NCBI GenBank assembly: GCA_027382625.1
Contig: JAJKFJ010022592.1
Span: 62,001-126,000 of the forward strand
Direction of reading: 5' to 3'
DNA: 64,000 nucleotides
Origin: Tetmemena sp. SeJ-2015
Lineage: Eukaryota; Ciliophora; Spirotrichea; Sporadotrichida; Oxytrichidae
In this document: one piece after another, positions 58,562 through 64,000 of the stretch
How positions within the stretch are numbered: the first letter of the stretch is position 1
Layout of the letters: each line of letters starts with the position of its first letter
Notes under the pieces: model-generated
The model's database searches: none
Told to the model about the DNA's origin: nothing
What the model saw: the letters and a program-made list of their open reading frames with translations, nothing else
Made by a program: the position numbers and the translations under genes

Positions 58562-58978
58562 AATGTGAAGTCTTAAAAACTTTTGATGGTTTGAATCAAA
58601 TCATATCATTATATCTTACTAGAGAATGCTTCCTTTAATACTTTAATATATTTTATTTCAGTTAATTTTAATTATTTATGAGAAGTCATTTATCAAATTT
58701 GAAATAACATTTATATTTCATTCATAACTAAAACACAAACAAAATATTCAAAAGTAATTAATCAAGCTAAATAATTAATATTCCATTTTTTAAATATAAA
58801 TTATTGTTAGATATCTTACATTTTTGAATTAATTTACTTATTTATCTTGGCGAAGATTATTTAAGAAAATCACAATATTATTAAATGATTGCAAAATAAT
58901 AAAAATATCATAATTAAACTATTGAATATAAAGAGTAGAGGGGTTTAAGATAAACTGAAGAGGCTGAACATAAGCAAC
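58562..58978. other. AT-rich spacer
   Basis: About 420 bp of AT-rich DNA with no supported gene. Confidence 0.5.
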
Positions 58979-60180
58979 ATGCAGTAGATGGAAATAGCAC
59001 ATCTCAAAACTTCAGACTTAGCTGACTTGCTCTGCCTTGAAAATTAGAAATCTAAGGCAGCACATTAAAAATTTACTTATAACAACTAAGTGAATACAGG
59101 AAAGCAAAGTGGGGGAGCACTTTTACTCCAAGACAATAAAATTAGAAACTCTTCGATCATGAAACGTATCTCAAATTCCAATCAACCAGATAAGCAAAAT
59201 ATATAAAATTCATCGCCTCTCAGGAGATTTCAAAACTAAAAGCTAATTAAAAGTATAATAAGCTTCATATAAATGTTTGCTTGATAAATATAAGCTAGAA
59301 ATGTCTCTAAAAACTAGCTAAGAAAGTCCATCATAGAATAATAAGCAGATTAACACTCTAATTCAGTAAGGATAATTACTCAAAGTTAAATTGAAAATTG
59401 CGACTCATCGATTGTAACAACAATACTATAGGAGTAACATTCATAAAAGAAAAGCAGAGAGGAGAGAGCAACTATTCAACAAGATATTTGAGAGAGCCAG
59501 TCCTTTGAAGCTACAAGCACATGACTCATTAGTCATAATATCAAACTCAATTCAATTCTCTTGGCTAAAGCTTCACTGATAAACGAAAAGTAAGTAACTT
59601 CCGATATTCTAAATCCTTAATATAAACAAAATTTTTCCGTCAAAGTTGAAAACAAGTCCTCTTTATAATGAATTTCTACTCAAATAAGAATTTCTTTAAA
59701 TTATTTGGCTTATAAAATTTCATCTAAACATTATAATAATGTTCTTATATATTGACATAAACTTACTATTAGAATGGGAACTCTTCAAGTTACGATCTTA
59801 ATGATGGGTTTATATCGAAGACTACACTTTACAATAACATTTAGAAGAGTAAGTACATTTAATATTCCTCTACTCTAATGAATTAAATTTTGATTCGCTC
59901 TATAATTTTCATAAATCCTCAAATTTAATAACTTAAATACAGTGAACATATTGAACTAGTCTAAAAACAGCAGTAGCAATTGGTATATAGTCCCTTAGTA
60001 GAATTTTATGAGCCCCTAAAATCTTTCTCAATTAAGCGTTATTCCATCAAATGCACAGTTTCAAAGTAGAATTGATTTGTTTAGTCGAAAAAATAGTGCT
60101 GACCACAAGCCCTCTTAATAAAGCCCAATCAGAGCTAACAGCAATATTTCTTATGCGAAAAACATAAGAGGAAACTAATT
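58979..60180 (+). CDS. Unknown Ser/Asn/Gln-rich protein, broken into blocks
   Basis: ATG at 58979 gives MQQMEIAHLKTSDLADLLCL, then NTGKQSGGALLLQDNKIRN and later LAKASLINEK before an intron donor GTAAGTAAC near 59590. Further blocks near 59790 (SSSYDLNDGFISKTTLYNN) and 59940-60180 (NLSQLSVIPSNAQFQSRIDL, FSRKNSADHKPSQQ) carry on. No domain. AT-rich inserts separate the blocks, and no stop was assigned with confidence. The combined product would be around 300 residues. Confidence 0.45.
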
Positions 60181-60780
60181 TATAAACTAGGTTGAGTTGA
60201 TCTCTGTTCAAAATACTATCAAATATTTCGCTTTTATTATTTTGCTTAGTAATTTGAGTTTATTTCATTTTTTGCAATAATTGCATAAGGATTTTATCTT
60301 GATCATTTCTGAGAGTCGAAATATAAATATCTCCTTGGCTATTTAATTTTGGAATCAATTAATGTTTCTTCATTAAATTTAAGGTTTAATTTTAGTAGTG
60401 GCAAAAAGTAACATAATTTTATTAACCCATAATACAAATCTAAGGAATAAATAATCCGACCACATCCTCTACTCCTTATAATTTAAAAAGCACAATGTTC
60501 GTCACCAGCTAAGGATACTAAAATTATCATTTATAGTTGAACATTTTCTTAATATCATTGTTTAAGGATTCGTGAAGCTAAATAAAAAATTCCTGTTTTA
60601 AAATAATTGGCGAGTCAAATCTGCAACTCAGTTAATTATTTATATTTTTTGGGTAAAGTTCATCTTTGAAGAGGTCTCACTTAATTTATTATAAAATTTA
60701 TGTATTCTCAACTAGCATCTTCAGTATACATCATAATTAGAATTATCTTGTAAAAATCTTTAATAATAAAGACATCTGTA
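60181..60780. other. AT-rich region, convergent 3' ends
   Basis: No clear coding on either strand. It should contain the 3' ends of the flanking plus- and minus-strand genes. Confidence 0.4.
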
Positions 60781-61074
60781 GATGAATGCAAATATTATTA
60801 TAAATAATATAAAATGCTGCTCACTGATGTCTTCACTATAACTGATGTTTCCTCTGAGAATAAAAGCCAAGTGATCTTCTCCTCAGTTGTCGTTGGAATT
60901 AAAGGCAACTATCTCCTCATTTAAAAAGCAAAATAAAATATTTAGAGCACATTTACGAAGAACAACCACTTTAGGCCAATGATGAGATAAGCCAAAAAAT
61001 CGCTGCATTTTAAATAAACATTCTAGACTCTTATCTATTAGATCTTTCTTAGGCCTCTGTTTTCCAGTAGACAT
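60781..61074 (-). CDS. Small unknown protein, possibly continuing past an in-frame TGA
   Basis: An ATG at 61074 opens MSTGKQRPKKDLIDKSLECL, then FGLSHHWPKVVVLRKCALNI and a TGA at 60883-60885. The same frame stays protein-like beyond the TGA (GEDHLAFILRGNISYSEDIS), so the TGA may lie in a very short IES or the gene may end there. The encoded segment is rich in Cys, Phe and Leu. No family recognised. Confidence 0.45.
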
Positions 61075-61263
61075 AAGCTTTCACCCTTATCCAAAATAAC
61101 TCAAATTTTTCTATGTATTTGTATTTATTATTAACAGGGGCTACCGCTTTTAATTTAAATTAAATTTACTTTAGCCTTGAGCAAAGCAATAGTAGTCTTT
61201 AAAAATGGATCTCTTTATAAATTAGTTGTCTTAATATTATTGATCTACAGACTTAAAGATTTA

Positions 61264-63104
61264 ACGATTTAACTTGGCAGTCCATCTCCCTACTTTCAAC
61301 TTAGGAAAACTATTGGGCAGGGCACAACTGCCGCCGTTTATCTAGCCAAGTCACTTGCCCCCAGATCAAATCATTCATAGAAATTAGTTCTTAAAAATAT
61401 TTTACAACTTTAAAGTAGCATTTTATTATATATTTGATTTTAAATTAGAAGTACCACCTATGAAGAATGAAAACCTTCGTAAAGGCTCTAAAAGTTTATA
61501 GCGAATAGGAGCTCCATAAATCTCTATTGAATAGCAAATATAAGCTGAGTTAGACAGCAGAAGAGGGCACAATTCCAAAAATAGTAATAAAGAAATTATT
61601 AGGAGAGAGAAACATGAGTAAATAACCAAATCGCATTCTAAATTCGCTGCCAAATTAATTTCAAAGCAATAAATTATCAATCTTAAGGGAGATAAAATTC
61701 TCTAATTAAGAATTTTAAATTTTATGGGTGAGATTTTAACGCTTTAGTTAATGAGATTAAAAATCAGAGAAAATTAAAAAATTGCAGTGGCATCTTAATT
61801 AATCTATTGAATAAGAGTTTATTTTTTTTAGATCTTGAAGTTGCATGAGATCTTTGAAACTGAAAGTCATCTTCATTTAGTTCTAGATTATGCCCAGAAG
61901 GGTTCCCTCACAGATATCTTATATGAATATAGATATTTTTGATTTGTATATGCTCAATAACTCATTAATTCTCAAAGAAGAGCAGGTTAAATTGATTATG
62001 GCTCAATTACTCCTTGCATGCGATTTTATGCATTCTCATGGCATCATTCACAGAGACTTGAAGATAGACAATTCAATAAATAAGATTTTATAATATTTAA
62101 GGTTAAAAGTATTTTTCTATAATAGATTTGATGAAATACGTGAAGTAATTTTGATTTGAATGTGTTGGTTAAATCAAGAGAAGGGAATAATTTTGAAGTT
62201 ATTATTGCAGACTTTGGGTTGTCACTGGAACTCAAAACAATATGTATTTAATTTATAATTTGTTTATATTTGCTCAAGCCAGGAGATAAGTTGACGAGAA
62301 AGTGCGGAACTCCAACTTACATAGCACCTGAAGTGCTTTCGGGAGATCTGTACGATTTCAAAGCTGATATATTTGCTATTGGCTCTATTATGTACAACAT
62401 AGTTTTAAATATGATTATATTTTATTAATTATTTATTTAAAGTTGCTAAGAAGTATCTTTTTGAGACAGATGCCTTCAGAATGCAAGATGTACTCTATCT
62501 TAACAAAAAGTGCTAATAAATAATATAAATCAAATCATTTAATCAGAAAGTGTAAAATTAAAAGTGATCAGCCTGGTTTATATTTATTTTGTTTAAAGTG
62601 ATTAGGAACCATTATAATATTTTATAAATGCGACTTAAGCCATGTTGGTAATTATATTTAGCACCTCTCGATTGAAATATTTTTTCTCTCAAGAGTAGGA
62701 TAAAGCTTTCTTCAACTTCTGCTAAACAAGGAATGATTTATATGTTTTATTATTTGAATAAGGATCCTTCTTCTAGACCTAGTGCATCTTGTAAATTATA
62801 CTTTCTATATTGTTTTTAATCTGATGCTCTTAATCACCCCTGGTTTAAAAACTTGAGGGAAGCGATTAATGCAGGTCTATACTACACTAAACTGCAGGCA
62901 AGCAAAATAAATCGAACTTAAGCGCTCAATCTACAGACTGCATTAGAATTAGAATTTGCAAAGAATCCATTGCTCCAACACAACAAGCAACTTTTAAAAC
63001 GATTAATTTAACTCAAGAATCTCATGGACAACCATTTCTTATATAAAAATTAAAAATATTTTTTAAAAATAAAATCTAGTAGTCTCTCCCAATAAATCAG
63101 CTGA
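61264..63104 (+). CDS. Ser/Thr protein kinase
   Basis: Kinase motifs in order: Gly-rich loop YFQLRKTIGQGTTAAVYLAK, Lys in KLVLKNI, an inserted polar region between N-lobe strands (about 61440-61690), HEIFETESHLHLVLDYAQKG, catalytic loop HGIIHRDLKIDN, ADFGLSLEL, and GTPTYIAPEVLSGDLYDFKA. DIFAIGSIMYN follows, and the C-lobe ends RPSASDALNHPWFKNL. A C-terminal helical region (AGLYYTKLQASKINRTQALN) resembles the segment after the kinase domain in calcium-dependent or CAMK-like kinases, but no EF-hand was seen. The stop is TGA at 63102-63104. Four IESs are solved; others remain near 61400-61440, 61690-61830 and 62400-62720. The start is unclear; 61264 is the first position with convincing coding. 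Confidence 0.8.
61912..61930. other. IES, 19 bp, pointer AGATAT
   Basis: AGATAT at 61912-61917 and 61931-61936. Removal joins GSLTDI to FDLYMLNNSLILKEEQ in frame. Confidence 0.85.
62070..62146. other. IES, 77 bp, pointer AATT
   Basis: AATT at 62070-62073 and 62147-62150. It splits the catalytic loop: removal joins HRDLKIDN to FDLNVLVKSREGNNF. Confidence 0.85.
62231..62272. other. IES, 42 bp, pointer CTCAA
   Basis: CTCAA at 62231-62235 and 62273-62277. Removal gives ADFGLSLELKPGDKLTRKCG across the activation loop. Confidence 0.9.
62786..62818. other. IES, 33 bp, pointer ATCT
   Basis: ATCT at 62786-62789 and 62819-62822. Removal gives DPSSRPSASDALNHPWF, the conserved kinase end. Confidence 0.9.
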
Positions 63105-63762
63105 ATGGACAGCCAATTGATAATAATAAAATAACATAATATGTTTAATTAATAGAATATATTAAATGCTTTTACTTTCAGAATTCTTGGTTTATAAAAG
63201 TAACAGAAATCAAAGAATACCAATATAAAAATCTGAAAACTCTCTAAACTCTCTAAACTTGGCAAAAGAAGTAGACTAAGAAGAGTATTTTTCATTCTAC
63301 GAACTATTGAACTTTAGTATTCTCAAGAGTGAATATATTCAAGATACTCCCTCTTAAAAGTTGTAATATAATTTTCTATAATTTGATCTTAAAATCTAAT
63401 TTCTTAACTACTGAATCAATAATACTATTGCAATAATTTTATTCAAATAAATGCTTAGACTAAATTATAAATGAAGACAGCTAATTTTCCTTTTAGATTT
63501 TTAGAGGATTTTTAATTGAAAATAAAACCTTATAAGAGGTTTTTTTACTATATATATATTTTACTAAGGTAAAATGCTTTTTGTAAAAAACTGGGCTGGG
63601 AATTTCACCAGAAAAAATTTTAAATATTTTTTTTTTATTTTGGAGAGAGTGTTAAATTTTTATGCTTTTTGTCTCTATAATTAAGCAATTCAACTTTTAT
63701 CTAATCTTGCTCTAAATTATAATTCTATTAGCTTATATAAAAATAAATGTTCTTGCTATAGT
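63105..63762. other. AT-rich intergenic region
   Basis: About 650 bp, with long A/T runs near 63540-63660. No gene seen. Confidence 0.5.
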
Positions 63763-64000
63763 ATGTCTCTTGCAAAGAAAATATCTGGCTTTAAAATTAA
63801 AAAGAGAGAAATAACAGCTCCAATAAGATTTATCAAAGTAGACACGAACATTACTCATTTATATTTGTATATAGTATATTTTATTATCAAAATTAAAACA
63901 AAGCCAGATGAATTAGTCTCCACTAAATATATCATCTAAAAGAGAATAGAGTGCCAATTTATAGCCTCATAAATGTAAAAGCAACCAACATTTTTCAAAG
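63763..64000 (+). CDS. Start of an unknown gene, runs off the window
   Basis: ATG at 63763 opens MSLAKKISGFKIKKREITAP then IRFIKVDTNITHLYLYIV; the frame, with TAA as Gln, is open to the last base. The basic N-terminus looks coding, while the middle is AT-rich and may hold an IES or intron. No family can be assigned. Confidence 0.35.

Noticed and set aside
1..64000. Macronuclear origin, transposon or telomere arrays, CRISPR, bacterial operons
   Set aside because: No telomeric C4A4 tract, transposase, phage or bacterial gene, spacer array or operon-like spacing was found. IES-bearing eukaryotic genes fill the window.

Overview
The window reads as germline (micronuclear) DNA of a spirotrich ciliate of the Oxytricha/Stylonychia type; species cannot be fixed from sequence alone. 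Three lines of evidence. (1) Conserved protein families run open only if TAA and TAG are read as Gln and TGA is the sole stop. (2) Genes carry short GT...AG introns. (3) Conserved domains are also broken by short AT-rich inserts (19-91 bp in the cases solved) that lack GT-AG ends and are flanked by 2-10 bp direct repeats. Deleting one repeat plus the insert restores the family consensus in frame. These are internal eliminated sequences (IESs) with pointers between macronuclear-destined segments (MDSs). All translations were made by eye.

Two genes are not merely interrupted but scrambled by inversion. A sorting nexin has its N-terminal half on the minus strand (1014-1982) and its C-terminal half on the plus strand (2127-3244); the halves share a 10-bp pointer in opposite orientation. 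A class I-type phosphoinositide 3-kinase has its Ras-binding, C2 and helical parts on the plus strand (37451-42302) and its kinase domain on the minus strand (36064-37226), sharing an inverted 9-bp pointer. Joining at the pointer gives a continuous canonical protein in each case. These are the most notable content of the window.

Layout: 1-950 (-) partial unknown gene; 1014-3244 scrambled sorting nexin; 3625-5994 (+) NOT2/3/5-type CCR4-NOT subunit; 6063-6371 (-) small gene; 6426-9215 (+) Asn/Gln/Ser-rich protein; 9360-12333 (-) unknown; 12918-18721 (+) unknown blocks ending in a long coiled-coil protein; 19127-20784 (+) STE20/OSR1-like kinase; 21109-21566 and 21716-22680 (-) unknown; 22883-25028 (-) NEK kinase; 25340-28429 (+) coiled-coil protein; 28480-29417 (+) unknown; 29810-35921 (+) giant single-pass membrane protein; 36064-42302 scrambled PI3K; 42338-50146 (+) cyclic-nucleotide-gated/EAG-type cation channel; 50329-54130 (-) tubulin tyrosine ligase-like enzyme; 54233-56923 (-) dipeptidyl peptidase III; 57801-61074 small uncertain genes; 61264-63104 (+) Ser/Thr kinase; 63763-end (+) start of a further gene.

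The genes are unrelated single-copy eukaryotic functions (phosphoinositide and membrane trafficking, kinases, ion channel, cilia/tubulin modification, mRNA decay), as expected where each becomes its own macronuclear nanochromosome. No rRNA, tRNA, CRISPR array, transposase, virus-like gene or C4A4/G4T4 telomeric tract was seen. Start codons, many further IES boundaries and several C-termini remain unresolved.
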